Origin: Edaphochlamys debaryana | Taxonomy: Eukaryota; Chlorophyta; Chlorophyceae; Chlamydomonadales | Length of the DNA stretch: 64,000 nucleotides | Reading direction: 5' to 3' | Assembly (NCBI GenBank): GCA_016858145.1 | Contig: JAEHOE010000004.1 | Location: 2,232,001-2,296,000, forward strand | In this document: one piece after another, positions 37,201 to 57,730 of the stretch | How the letters are laid out: each line of letters opens with the position of its first letter | Position numbering within the stretch: the first letter of the stretch is position 1 | Program-made: the position numbers and the translations under genes | The notes under the pieces: generated by a model | The model's input: only the letters and a program-made list of their open reading frames with translations | Told to the model about the DNA's origin: nothing | Databases searched by the model: none

Positions 37201-37444
37201 CAGCAGCAGCGGCGGCAAGGCCACAGGCGGCGGCAGGGTTGCAGGCAGGGACGGTATCGGGCTGGCTGGGGGGGGCCGTCAGAGCAGCGGCAGCCGCTTC
37301 TCCGTCCTGGGCCTGGACGAGAATGAGGGAGAGGAGGGAGAGAGGGGAGGGCAAGCAGCGGAGGCGGCAGAGGCGGAGGCGGCAGAGGCGGAGGCGCAAC
37401 CCTTGCCTGAGTCCACAAAGATGATGCCCCATGCCCGTGGCGCC

Positions 37445-37482
<38 letters not shown>

Positions 37483-38969
37483 GCCGCCGAGTAGCGGCGA
37501 CGCCGGCAGGGGCGCTGGCGGCGGCAGCGGCGTGCCGCCGAGTTGCGGCGGCGTCGGCAGGGGCGGCGACGACGAGACCGGCGGCGGCGGCGACGGCGGT
37601 GCCGCCGCTCCAGGCAGTGGTGACGGCGGCGGCGGCAGGTTCCTGCTCGACGGTCGCTACATTCTCGACCTGGACGCACTGAAGCGGGCCCAGGAGGAGA
37701 GTGCAGCGAAGGAGGCCGCGGTGATGGCGGAGCTGGTAGCGGAGGCACAGCGGACGCCGCGTGTGGCGCGCCGGCACCGACCGGCACGCGGCGGGTTGGC
37801 AGGCCTGGTGCCAATGGGGGACGGCGGCGGCCGCGGCGGCGGCGGCGAGGCGGGGCAGGTGGCGCCGGGCTTTGCTTCGCGCTATCGGCACAATGTGCCG
37901 GCCATGGACATCAACCAAACGATGCGCTTCGCACAGCCGCCGAACCCTCCGCCCAACCCGCCACCACATTTGCCGTACCCGCCGCCGCCGCCGCCGCCCC
38001 CGCCGCCGGCACGGTGGCTGCAGAACGGAGGTAGCGCCCACGGGGCCTCTTCCGCGAGAGCACCGCCGCCGCCGCCAACTGCGAAGGGCGGAGCGGCTGG
38101 CGCGCCGCCATTCCGGGCGCACAATGTTCGCAACCCGGGCCCTCCTAAGGCTACAGCGGGCCATCAGGCGGCGCTGGGAGGCGGACGCGGGGCGGCGGCT
38201 CCGGACCGGGCTCCGGACGGAGTCCCGGACAAGGCCCCGGACAGCTCGGCGGCTCCGGACCGCGTCCCGGAGAGGGTTCCGGACAATGCGGCAGCTGGAG
38301 GTCGCGGTGCGGGGAGGGGCAGGGGCAGAGGTTGGGGCAGGGCCGGAGGCCGGAGCGGCCGCGACGCTGGGGCGGGGCGCGGGGGCGGCGGGCGCGCTGA
38401 CGGTGGCCGTGGCGGCCTACCCGACTCCCCCGGCAGCCCCACGGACGGTGCGGCGGCGGCAACGGTGGCGGCGCCCAGCGCCGCGCGTGAGGTGGTGGCG
38501 GCGGCGCTGGCGCCCGGTCGCGGCGCTGGGGCTGCACACGACCCCGCGGCGGCGGGCGCGGACGCTGGCGGTCGTGGACGTGGGCGAGGGCGGGGCCCGC
38601 AGCCGGGCTTCAAGCTGCGGACGCAGGACTGCCGGTGAGAGGGGGCCCGAGGGAGCGAGTGAGGTCTGCAGGCTGGGGTAAAACCTCCCTGCGTGGTGCG
38701 TGCCCCCGGCCTGCAACACTTGATCAAGCCATTCCTCACACGGCCCGAGGGTACCGGCACCCGCATTTCCAAGCACCCGCCGTCCGTCCCTGCCCTCCCT
38801 GTGCCTTCCATCCAGGCACTGGCTGCGGGGCCACTGCGCGATGGGGAGGGCCTGCGCCTTCCTGCACGACCCCTCCAAGCGGGGCAGCGCGCGGCAGGCG
38901 CGGCAGCAGCAGGGCCCGGAGGCGGGGCTCGCCGGGTCTGGGCAGGCGCCGCGTGAGGAGGATGAGTAG
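34252..38969 (+). CDS. DnaJ / FN3-like / CCCH zinc-finger fusion protein (8 exons, 999 aa)
   Basis: Phase-consistent exons: 34252-34296, 34612-34667, 35050-35137, 35356-35766, 35981-36064, 36271-36466, 36669-38634, 38816-38969 (3000 nt). Residues 1-62 form a J domain (DAFAALEL, EDEVRSAYKRLALK, then HPDK), so it should stimulate an HSP70. An acidic stretch and a Gly/Pro/Phe tract (GPFGPFPFGPFAGPFG) resemble a J-protein G/F region. Exons 5-7 look like a fibronectin type III fold (PPVPSLVRASQRDLVLE, APGLKPGTPYQVRARLGLSG, WGPHVIFA) with a Gly/Arg insert. A very long acidic, then Gly/Pro/RGG-like region follows. The last exon completes a CX7CX5CX3H zinc finger (CRHWLRGHCAMGRACAFLH), usually RNA-binding. 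Intron 1 uses a GC donor (CAG|GCAAGC). Function inferred: HSP70 co-chaperone acting on RNA or RNP substrates. Confidence 0.8.
37441..37640 (+). repeat. GGC-rich microsatellite inside the DnaJ-fusion exon
   Basis: In-frame (GGC)n and related Gly-coding repeats occupy about 37441-37640, within the 1966-bp exon 7. They encode a long polyglycine/Ser/Gly stretch. A (CCG)n polyproline run lies at about 37975-38010. Both are likely to be length-variable between strains. Confidence 0.75.
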
Positions 38970-39547
38970 GGCTAGGGCAGGCGCCGACGAACGTGGGGAA
39001 CAAGTCCGCCCGAGGGCAGCCAGCCATGCCAGCGGGTGTGTGTGATGCTGTCGGGCGCGCGAGCGTGCATATTTGCGGGCGAGTGCAGCTCGCCAGGAAG
39101 TGGCCAGTCGATGGAAATGGCCAGTTGACGGAAAGCAGGGACGTGCGGCATAGCCGGATTTTGGTCGTCTCAGTCCCTAAGATGCTGGCTGCGCGCGACA
39201 CGGTTCGGTCAAGGCTCCCGATCTGCCTCCTCGCGGTCTTAACCGCGCTTAGAAGGCTGCTCTTATGCCCAGCTAACATAGTACAGAAAGGCGCGAATCA
39301 ACTCGGTGGCCAGAAGTTGGGGTCCGGTTGGTTAGGTCGGCACGCCCCACCCCCTGGAAATCACCCCACTCGGACGGCAGGTTCTAGGGGGCTGCCGGGT
39401 TGGGGTTCTTGGGGCAGGATTCCCAAAAGGGGTTAAGGGCCTTGAGGGCTGGGGACACGGCCCCAGGATTGGCTGTTGTGGCTCGGACGAAGGAGCCCGT
39501 GCACCAGGATCCCGGCCGCCCGGAGTCAGCTTAAGCATCACTGCGTA

Positions 39548-39552
39548 TGTAA
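39548..39552 (+). terminator. Candidate TGTAA poly(A) signal for the DnaJ-fusion gene
   Basis: TGTAA occurs 579 bp beyond the TAG at 38967-38969, within the usual 3' UTR range. It is the first clear occurrence on the plus strand that I found after the stop. Confidence 0.45.
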
Positions 39553-40089
39553 TTAGGCATAGTTGCTACTTGCATGGTCTTCCTTGTTCCGTCCGCATCC
39601 CTCGCAGACTGCCAAATTGTGACAGCTGCCGATCGTTGCCTCGTGGTGGTCGCACGCGTTATCCAGTCGCAACTCGTTGCATATCAACCTTCCACAAACT
39701 GCTCTTCTACAGCGGGAACGTAGTCAACGCGTGCCGCGCCAAGCCGTGACTGTCACTGTCGGTGTTGCGCTGCCTCCCGCAGCAGCACGAATTCGGATTA
39801 CTTGCCACAAAACGGAAACGGGATGAGCAGAGGACTTGAGGAAAATTGGAGTGGATGATGCGCTTTCAAGTGGCGACGGCACGCGCGCCCCTGTCTTCAA
39901 GAGCGTTGGATGGTCGCCAAGGATAAGAGCGAAAGGTTGCGGCTGCTCGTATTGCGTGTGGGAACCCGCTACGCTGGCCTGCCGCTGCCCCATCCATGTT
40001 TGCCCCGCCCTCGCACCCCTGAACGCTAGCGACAGCGTGGCAGTAGACTAGCCTGGCAACGGGCGCTTTTAGTCTTGGCGACCGCGACG

Positions 40090-40440
40090 GGGCATGCACG
40101 GGGCGCGCCCCGCTGCTGCTTGGATGGCCATGCGGGCGCGGAGGCCTCGCCCCTCGGCCTCGCCCCCTCGCTCCCCTCGCTGGCTTGTGGGGGCTTGGCG
40201 GCGGCGAGGCAAGCACTGGGCAGGCCCTGCTGCTGCTGCTTGGATGGGCGCGCGGGCGCGGAGACTGCGCCCCACACTCTCTGCGCTGGCGTACGGGGCC
40301 TTGGCGACGCGGGGCTTGCCCTGCTGCGGCTTTGGCGCGCAAGCGCCCAGCCAGGTGGCGCCCCCACGCTCTCCGCTGGCGTGTGGGGCCTTGGCGACGG
40401 GGCGGCGTTCTTTTCCCGGCTGGCTATGCACCGGCTGCTG
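40090..40440. repeat. Imperfect direct repeats of about 125 bp
   Basis: Roughly three units share the pattern GCTGCTTGGATGG, then GCGGGCGCGGAG, then a CTCTCCGCTGGCG-type string followed by GTGGGGCCTTGGCGACG. Units begin near 40110 and 40230, with a partial unit near 40340. The array lies upstream of the receptor gene. Several overlapping ORFs on both strands here are by-products of the repeat. Confidence 0.55.
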
Positions 40441-40709
40441 CTGCAAGACTGGGGCTGTCGTACACGTCGAACCGGGTCGATCCTGCGCACGACGTACGGT
40501 GCGATATGCGCTCTGCTGTCTGCAGGTAAGGTAAGGTCCGACTCATTTCTGTAGCTATATATCGGACCTACCCTCGACGGTGAGTTTCGTGCGCGCGACC
40601 AGCGTGAACGTCAGCGACCAATCGCACAAGAAAAGCGAATATAACCATTGTATGGTCGGCATAACCCGTGCCACCTTCACATAACAGACTTGTGCGTAAT
40701 GCTGTGAGC

Positions 40710-51381
<10,672 letters not shown>

Positions 51382-51480
51382 GTGAGGGCGGGGGGCTGGG
51401 AGGCAGGATAGCGTATCATGCCTCCAAACTGACGAGCGCGTGGGCTCGTCCCAAGACGCGGAAAGGGGGGGGTCTCGCGT

Positions 51481-51745
51481 GACTTCGAGGGGGGGCTCGC
51501 GTGACCAGCGCGTCCCACCCGAAGGGGGTGGTTCAAGCCCTGCCGCGAGCATTTTTCAAGCTTTGCAACCACCGCGTGACCAAGAGGACACCAGGAGGGA
51601 CCTCGCGTGACCAAGGGGGACCTCGTGTGACCAGGAGGGACCTCGCGTGACCAAGGGGGACCTTTGCATGACCAGGAGGGACCTCGCGTGACCAAGGGGG
51701 ACCTTTGCATGACCAGGAGGGACCTCTCGTAACCAAGGGGACTTG
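51481..51745. repeat. Minisatellite of GACCAGGAGGGACCTCGCGT units, copy 1
   Basis: The tract begins with degenerate GGGGGGCTCGCGTGACC units and continues as GACCAGGAGGGACCTCGCGT and GACCAAGGGGGACCTTTGCAT variants of about 20-21 bp. It starts about 100 bp after the last recognisable receptor exon (51381). The same unit forms a larger array at 53752-54250. Confidence 0.9.
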
Positions 51746-52467
51746 TGCGGGCGCTTACGGTGACCACCGCAGGCTTGCCCTGTGGGTGCCGTATGACTGC
51801 CTTATGGTTGCATTATCGCTCTTGGCGCGGGGGGGGGGGCATCGGAAGGTGCGGGCATGTGTATTGGGCATGCAGGTTGCATTGCCAGGAGAGTTCTGAG
51901 CTCTCAAGCGCCTATTGCTATACCCGCATAGCCCTCTCGCACAGCGTACAAAGCAAGCTTCACTCCAGTCGTCTCTGCCATATCGAGCATCTTAGAATTG
52001 CCGACCAGCGACTTCTCCCAAGACCATCGAGTCAGCCCAGGCTCGCATCTGAGCATTCATGCGGCTCTCGTGCTGGTCGTGAGGCACCGGCTGCACCACA
52101 GGAAAACTTCTGTGGCGCGGCTCGCAAAGTGCACGCTCGTGAAGACCCGCTTCCTCTTCTTGCTGCGACTTGACTCGCGGTCGATTAAGGGTGCCAACTT
52201 TTTCGGCAATTTTCTTGCAGGGCATCGCTGGTGCCCGACCTGCAGACCACGCGCGCACGCTCTGCTGGAGCTCGGTGACACAAAAGCGTCGACGTGTGAG
52301 GTTCCGGCTCTGTGGGTCGGGTGTGGCGGTCGGTGGACATGCACACGATGCAAAAAAAAAAACCCACCGGCCACATACACACACACACACACAAGCTTTC
52401 TGGCCGAATCCTGTGCAGCTAACTGCTTGCTGTTCCAACTCATACTGCTGCGCAGGCACTCGTAGCC
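51746..52467. other. No gene recognised; contains A-run and (CA)n microsatellite
   Basis: The segment has lower GC than the host region and no convincing exon. A run of about 11 A at 52351-52361 and an (AC)n run at about 52375-52393 precede the ORF at 52468. It may contain that gene's promoter. Confidence 0.4.
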
Positions 52468-53013
52468 ATGAATGCCATTGAGTGGCGTAAACAGCAACTG
52501 ACAACACAGTCGGCCAGGCTGCAGGATGCCCTGGGCATGTGGCAGGGCTGCAATACGTCCATGGGCCGCATCCTGCGGGCGCTGCAAAGCATGGGCATTG
52601 ACATGGAGCAAGTGGAAAACGTCTGCGTGATCTGGAAGGAGCTGGAGGCCGCCAAGACCCTGCCGTATGGGCTGACCGTCTGGAGAGCCGTGCCGCCTTC
52701 AGCAAAGGAGCCGGTAGTCGACTCGGACGCGTGGATCCCTGTCTCAGCCACGCTGGAGGGCGCAGAGGCCTGGGCGCGATCCAATCTGACTGGAGGCAAG
52801 GCCACTATTTGCAAGATCATCATAAGTGACAGCTATGTGCGCGCGCTTGCGGTGGGCTCTGACCCCGACTATGAGCACGAGGCTGGGATTCTGCTGATGC
52901 CGCACGTGTCCTTTGCACAGCGGCCCACAGCCAAGCAGCAGACCACGGCCTCGGGCAACGTCATCGCAACTTTCGAGGTGCGCGGCGAACAGGCGGCAGG
53001 ATATGGAATGTAG
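52468..53013 (+). CDS. ADP-ribosyltransferase-like fold protein, intronless (181 aa)
   Basis: A single uninterrupted ORF from ATG 52468 to the stop at 53011-53013. Residues 1-60 are a helical region (ARLQDALGMWQGCNTSMGRI). Residues 67-152 have the order of the R-S-E class of ADP-ribosyltransferase domains: YGLTVWRAVP (candidate Arg), WIPVSATLEGAEAWA (candidate Ser-Thr strand with following helix), KIIISDSYVRAL, and YEHEAGILLMPHVSF (candidate catalytic Glu before the LLMP strand). The family would transfer ADP-ribose from NAD+ to a target, but assignment rests on motif order alone. The last 53 bp overlap a convergent ORF on the minus strand. Codon use is less GC3-extreme than in the host genes to the left. 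A minisatellite lies on each side. Confidence 0.5.
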   Translation: MNAIEWRKQQLTTQSARLQDALGMWQGCNTSMGRILRALQSMGIDMEQVENVCVIWKELEAAKTLPYGLTVWRAVPPSAKEPVVDSDAWIPVSATLEGAEAWARSNLTGGKATICKIIISDSYVRALAVGSDPDYEHEAGILLMPHVSFAQRPTAKQQTTASGNVIATFEVRGEQAAGYGM

Positions 53014-53449
53014 TGATATGCTCGCTAATGCCAATCGTTGGGAAGTACTGGAACAGGGGATCAGATTCTGGAGGCGGTGTGCGGTAATCGACTCGGCGGA
53101 CAGAGACAATCATGGTGTCTCTTGGTCCTGTGTAGTCATGGCGGTAGAATCGCCTGCCAAAATCGTAGTAAATGTCAAGGTTTACCATTGCCAGACCGTG
53201 CTCTCTCATGTGCCAGCCCGCGACAGTGTGCAAGGGGACAATCACAATGTGGCCACGGGAGTTAGGTTGAGGCTGGGGGCAGCTGTACCGCAAGCACATA
53301 GACTCGGCAAAGGGGCCCGTGGAAAATGGCGTCAGGTCCATGCGCATGGGCTTCACCCGGAACGCAAAGTCAATGTCACAGTGAGGGAGAATGTGCGTGT
53401 ATATAATGTCGGGTGGTATCTCTCGTAGCTCTCTCAGATCTGGTACCAT
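52961..53449 (-). CDS. Unrecognised 162-aa protein with F-box-like N-terminus, convergent to the ART-like ORF
   Basis: ATG at 53449, stop at 52961-52963, no intron. Composition is balanced and coding-like (DIYYDFGRRFYRHDYTG, GHIVIVPLHTVAGWHMREHG). The N-terminus LRELREIPPDIIYTHILPHC followed by DIDFAFRVKP resembles the short F-box-like lead found on many small proteins of giant DNA viruses. I rely on memory of that pattern and cannot confirm it here. The C-terminus ends PVRRAPRKLR. It overlaps the 3' end of the 52468-53013 ORF by 53 bp, tail to tail, an arrangement unusual for the host genes in this window. Confidence 0.5.
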   Translation of the reverse strand: MVPDLRELREIPPDIIYTHILPHCDIDFAFRVKPMRMDLTPFSTGPFAESMCLRYSCPQPQPNSRGHIVIVPLHTVAGWHMREHGLAMVNLDIYYDFGRRFYRHDYTGPRDTMIVSVRRVDYRTPPPESDPLFQYFPTIGISEHITTFHILPPVRRAPRKLR

Positions 53450-53751
53450 GGTTATGGTTCTTGCTTGGGAGATGGGACTTTATCTTTGCACAGAAGGGCA
53501 GCGGAAGGTGCTGGGCGCGAGTGTGGGTGACCCCTCCGGCTTGCCTGGTGCCAAACGCACCTGCATGGCAGCAGTGGCGCTCGGTTCCAAGCATCTGCGC
53601 TTGCCCGGAGTCAAGACGGGTCAGTGGCACAGAAGAGAGTGTTGCGAAGCCACGCGCGAATCAAGGAGTTAGGCTTTGTGGGTTGGGCTGGGGTCCATAA
53701 GGATGGTCGCGAAGAGATCTTCCTCATGTGCCCGATCAACAGGCAAGTCTG
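53450..53751. other. Spacer between the F-box-like ORF and the minisatellite
   Basis: No coding exon is supported. It should contain the upstream region of the minus-strand ORF that starts at 53449. Confidence 0.35.
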
Positions 53752-54250
53752 CGTGACCAGGAGGGACCTCGCGTGACCAGGAGGGACCTCGCGTGACCAG
53801 GAGGGACCTCGCGTGACCAGGAGGGACCTCGCGTGACCAGGGGGGACCTCGCGTGACCAGGAGGGACCTCGCGTGACCAAGGGCACCTCGCGTGACCAGG
53901 AGGGACCTCGCGTGACCAGGAGGGACCTCGCGTGACCAAGGGCACCTCGCGTGACCAGGAGGGACCTTGCGTGACCAGGAGGGACCTCGCGTGACCAAGG
54001 GCACCTCGCGTGACCAGGAGGGACCTCGCGTGACCAGGAGGGACCTCGCGTGACCAAGGGCACCTCACGTGACCAGGAGGGACCTCGCGTGACCAGGAGG
54101 GACCTCACGTGACCAAGGGCACCTCACGTGACCAGGAGGGACCTCGCGTGACCAGGAGGGACCTCGCGTGACCAAGGGCACCTCGCGTGACCAGGAGGGA
54201 CCTCGCGTGACCAGGAGGGACCTCGCGTGACCAAGGGCACCTCGCGTGAC
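53752..54250. repeat. Minisatellite with 59-bp higher-order period (A-A-B)
   Basis: Two unit types alternate: A = GACCAGGAGGGACCTCGCGT (20 bp) and B = GACCAAGGGCACCTCGCGT (19 bp). From 53875 onward the order is B-A-A repeated, so B recurs every 59 bp (53875, 53934 and onward). The first roughly 120 bp are mostly A units. The overlapping minus-strand ORFs reading VTRGPSWSREVP and similar are repeat artefacts. Confidence 0.95.
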
Positions 54251-54972
54251 ACAGCTACAAGCTCACCTCAACCTCCACGTTCGCTCGCTCGGCTCCTCGA
54301 GCAATTTCGGCCGACATCTTCGATCGACGCTTGCGCTCACCCGCAACCCAGCTAACCCAGCCAGCTTCCTCAACGAGCTAATCGCGCACCTTTGGACCGC
54401 CGCCGCGGGGAGCTAGGAGCTCAGCGCGCCGCTCGTTTGGTAAGATTCTGCGTGTTCCTTCACAAATTGGGGCCCCGCTCAGCGCCACAGGTCTCGTTGT
54501 CGATCATGGCAGCCCCTGAAGGCGGCGAGATGCTGTGCGCGCTGAACTCTCGCGCTGCCCATCCATCTAGGGCTCTGCTGCCAGCTCCTCTCGTGGACGC
54601 TCGGGTCTCGCCTGGACGCTGCAACCTTGTGTCGTCATCACAGAAACGGTGGGTCTAGAGAGCAGGGGGGTCGCGGGTTCTGACTCCCGACATGCTCGAT
54701 CGGAGCGGCGGGTTCGGGTCGGGTCGAACTTGGGGATGGGCGCGCCTGAGCGCGCCAGCGCTCCCCAGGGTCGGCCTGAGTGGGTTTTGGGGGCTCTTTC
54801 GGGACCCTGGGGCGCGCCTGAGGCGCCTGGTTGGCTGGGATATATGAACATAGGCGCGCTCAAAAGCGACCGGCCGTTTCCTCCCGTATAACATACTGAC
54901 CTGCGACTGACTTGTGCCCCTGTGGCCCCGTGCAGACCCCTGCCCAACCTCTCTTGAACGCGACCGTGCACC
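54251..54972. other. Upstream region of the three-exon gene; single copy of a unit shared with the 62-kb array
   Basis: No exon is firmly supported. At about 54741-54770 the string GCGCGCCTGAGCGCGCCAGCGCTCCCCAGG matches the core of the array at 62.3-63.0 kb. A tRNA T-arm-like CGGGTTCTGACTCCCG lies at about 54673-54690 without a matching tRNA body. Confidence 0.4.
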
Positions 54973-57006
54973 ATGCCAACTCTCACTCAGGAGGAGCTGG
55001 ATGCGCTGCTGAGCGCAGCACGGATTGAGGGCATCAAGCAAGAGCGGGCTAGTAACCTGGCTGCCATTGATGTGGCCTGCGGGATCCTGCGCAACACGGG
55101 CAGGTATGCTCGGAGGACGAGTTGCAGAGAGCGGGCCGGGTTCGTACTGCGCTTGCTGGAGACTATCCGTGCACAAATCGCGTCACGCCCCATCCGCATT
55201 CTCAATCCGCATTCTCATTCTCAAACATCCGTGACACTCCCCGCCCAACCTCAGGTGGCTGGGCAACGCTCGGACCATGTCCAAGGAGACTGTGCGCGAC
55301 CACTTTCTGAGGAGCAGCTTTGCCCTGCCGAATGTGCGGCCAGCGGGCTGGACTGCGGAGGAGGAGGCGGCGCGGACCGTGATTGCGGAATGGCTTTCTC
55401 TCCACCCCGTCAACCCGGGTCAGGGGGTGGCGGCGATTATGGACTCGCAGGTGAGGACCTGAACGGACCTGACGCAGTAGCAGAGCGGCTCACGTGCCTG
55501 ACGTGGGCGGGGCTTGACGTGGACCTGCAGGCTTGGTGCCTTGAGAGGTCTGCGGCGGCGGGGCGGGGGTGCAAACTGTTGACAGCAGCAGTTTGGATGT
55601 GATGAGGTTCTTTGCCGAGGCTGCTTGCCGGGCAACTCATTTGGCGCACGGATTTGGCAGGGGGGTGGGGGAAGGTGCCGGGAGCGGCACTGTGTATGGG
55701 CAGGAGTGTGTCATGACTTCTTCTTTGTCGCTCGTGCTCTCATAGCTCACATACACTCGGTCCGCCAATCACTGAGATATCTGCCAGTGTCCGGCCAGGT
55801 GTCTGACGGACAAGACGGACATCGGACATCGGACATGCCCCGATTGTGAAACCTTTTGTTTTCTGTGCGCATGTGACATAAGCCTTGGTCACTGACTAGG
55901 ATGCAAAGGCTGTCATGATGGAGGCTGCACTACCGGGCATCTCGATTCGCTTCTCAAGCCTGGACGGCGGCAACAATCTTAAGCGGGGCAAGGATGTGCC
56001 CGCATTCGCGTATTTGTCTTCCCTGGGCAGCGGTTGCTTCCTGGTCCAGGAAAAGTGCGGTGTGGAGAGTCCCGACCTGACCGACCGACCTGATCGACCT
56101 GAACGCCGCCACTACCACGCATATGTCCAGGGCGTGTTGATCAAGCCCGACACTGTCGCCAAATGGTTTTTCCGGAGGGGGTGGAAGGGGCTGTACAGCA
56201 TGACGCGGTTTTGTGAGGCGGGACCCGACTTTGAGCGGCTCTGCAAGGGCCCGTGTGCGACTGAGAAGAAGGACCCGGTCGTCGTCGTGAATACCCTCGG
56301 CGTGGATGTGAGCGCCCACCATGAACGGTGGTGGGCTCGGGGTACGCCCACGATGCCACCCTCAAGGACCTTGAAGTCCTCAGCGGTACCCTCCCAAAAG
56401 GACAAAGAAAAAGACGAAGACCGCCCATGGCACCGGCTGCTCCGGTGGTACAATGACAACGACGTTGCGCTGAAGGCGCTGCCCGTCCTTGCACGGCGGC
56501 AGGCCATCGCCCGGCAGGCCATCGCCATCAACTCCGATCCCACCAGGATCGGAGAAGAGTCCTGCAGCATGGAGACCCTCCGCGCCTACATCACGCGGCT
56601 CATGGGCCGTGAGCCTGATGGAATCGACGCGCTAGAAAAGCTGCTGCTGCTGTCCAACAACGGACGTGGCGATGAGCGTGGAGAAGAGAGGAAAGAGACC
56701 AGTGACGGCGAGCCTGATGTCCGTCCTGTCCGTCCTGTCCGTCCTGTCCGTCCTGTCCCTCGGGCGCACGGACGGACCGTCTCTGTGACTGGCGGGTCAT
56801 CTGCGGCGGGAGGACCCCCTGCATGCTCCGAGAAGACACCACAGCAGAAAACAGAGACTCCCGACCACCAGATGTCCGATGTGTCTGACATGTCCGTCCA
56901 TGTGCGCGACGGACAGGACAGACATGTCGGGCACACCCAAAAGAAAACCGCTGGCGTCTCTGAGCAGACAGAAGGGTTTCTTTCCGCAGACACACAGGGT
57001 GCCTGA
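54973..57006 (+). CDS. Unrecognised three-exon protein with H-x-H motif (477 aa)
   Basis: Exons 54973-55103, 55255-55450 and 55900-57006 join in phase (AG|G, then phase 0) with GT-AG introns. The product starts MPTLTQEELDALLSAARIEG and continues DVACGILRNTGRWLGNARTM, WTAEEEAARTVIAEWLSLHP, and in exon 3 GISIRFSSLDGGNN, CFLVQEKC, RRHYHAYVQGVLI and WFFRRGWKGLYSMTRF. HYHAY between hydrophobic residues, followed 25-30 residues later by a Tyr-containing strand, is reminiscent of HUH-type replication endonucleases but far from diagnostic. The C-terminal third (from about 56700) is built from the local CCTGTCCGTC/GACGGACAGG repeat family (VRPVRPVRPVRPVPR) and may be untranslated or newly acquired. 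Intron 2 carries another copy of the repeat. Confidence 0.5.
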
Positions 57007-57334
57007 GTGCCTGAGTAACCCCGCCATTCACATGTAGAGATGTCCGCCCGTGTCCGACGGACAGGACGGACATCGGACATCGGACATGCCCCGATTGTGA
57101 AACCTTTTTTTTCTGTGCGTGTGCAAGTGTCCCCCAAGTTCCCGCAGGATCCGCCGACTGGCCCAGGATATCTGAGGTGTATGTCCTGTCCGTCGAACAC
57201 ATGAACAATATTCGGACACGATCAAATAAAGACCTTCTTCGCGATTGGCGGAGGAGACAAAGAAGTCAAGCTGTTTGTGCCAAATGTCTGTGTCCGTGTC
57301 CTCCGTGTCCGTGTGCCCCGACAGACAGAACAGA

Positions 57335-57730
57335 CACATCTCGGACACGCCCAAAAGACTCAAAAAGCAGGCAGGCATTCATTCTTCCCGCAGACACACT
57401 CGCCGATCACAGAGACAAGATGTCCGACCACGACGGATAGGACATTGACAGGACAGGACAGACATCTCGGACACGCCCAAAAGACTCAAAAAGCAGGCAG
57501 GCATTCATTCTTCCCGCAGACACACTCGCCGATCACAGAGACAAGATGTCCGACCGCAACGGATAGGACATTGACAGGACAGGACAGACATCTCGGACAC
57601 GCCCCAAAGACTCAAAAAGCAGGCAGGCATTCATTCTTCCCGCAGACACACTCGCCGATCACAGAGACAAGATGTCCGACCGCGACAGATAGGACATTGA
57701 CAGGACAGGACAGACATCTCGGACACGCCC
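57335..57730. repeat. 126-bp tandem repeat, just over three copies
   Basis: TCGGACACGCCC recurs at 57341, 57467, 57593 and 57719, exactly 126 bp apart. Each unit also carries AGCAGGCAGGCATTCATTC and GATCACAGAGACAAGATG. As 126 is a multiple of 3, all six frames tend to stay open, which produces a spurious 153-aa ORF. Confidence 0.9.

Larger units (their letters stand above)
38970..40709. other. Intergenic: DnaJ-fusion 3' region and receptor 5' flank
   Basis: The region holds the TGTAA signal at 39548, a lower-GC segment at 39540-39840 without exons, a set of imperfect direct repeats at about 40090-40440, and a final AT-richer stretch (40550-40700, with CTATATATCGGACC) likely to be the receptor promoter. 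No coding exon is supported. Confidence 0.4.

Noticed and set aside
40668..40709. Upstream in-frame extension of the receptor starting at GTG 40668
   Set aside because: A nuclear eukaryotic gene should start at ATG; ATG 40710 places the signal peptide correctly.
53611..54108. Minus-strand ORFs reading VTRGPSWSREVP repeats
   Set aside because: Artefacts of the 20/19-bp minisatellite; no unique domain.
51481..54250. CRISPR array
   Set aside because: The units are contiguous minisatellites without unique spacers, in a eukaryotic context.
54665..54700. tRNA or SINE signal (T-arm-like CGGGTTCTGACTCCCG)
   Set aside because: No A-box, acceptor stem or anticodon arm could be built around it.
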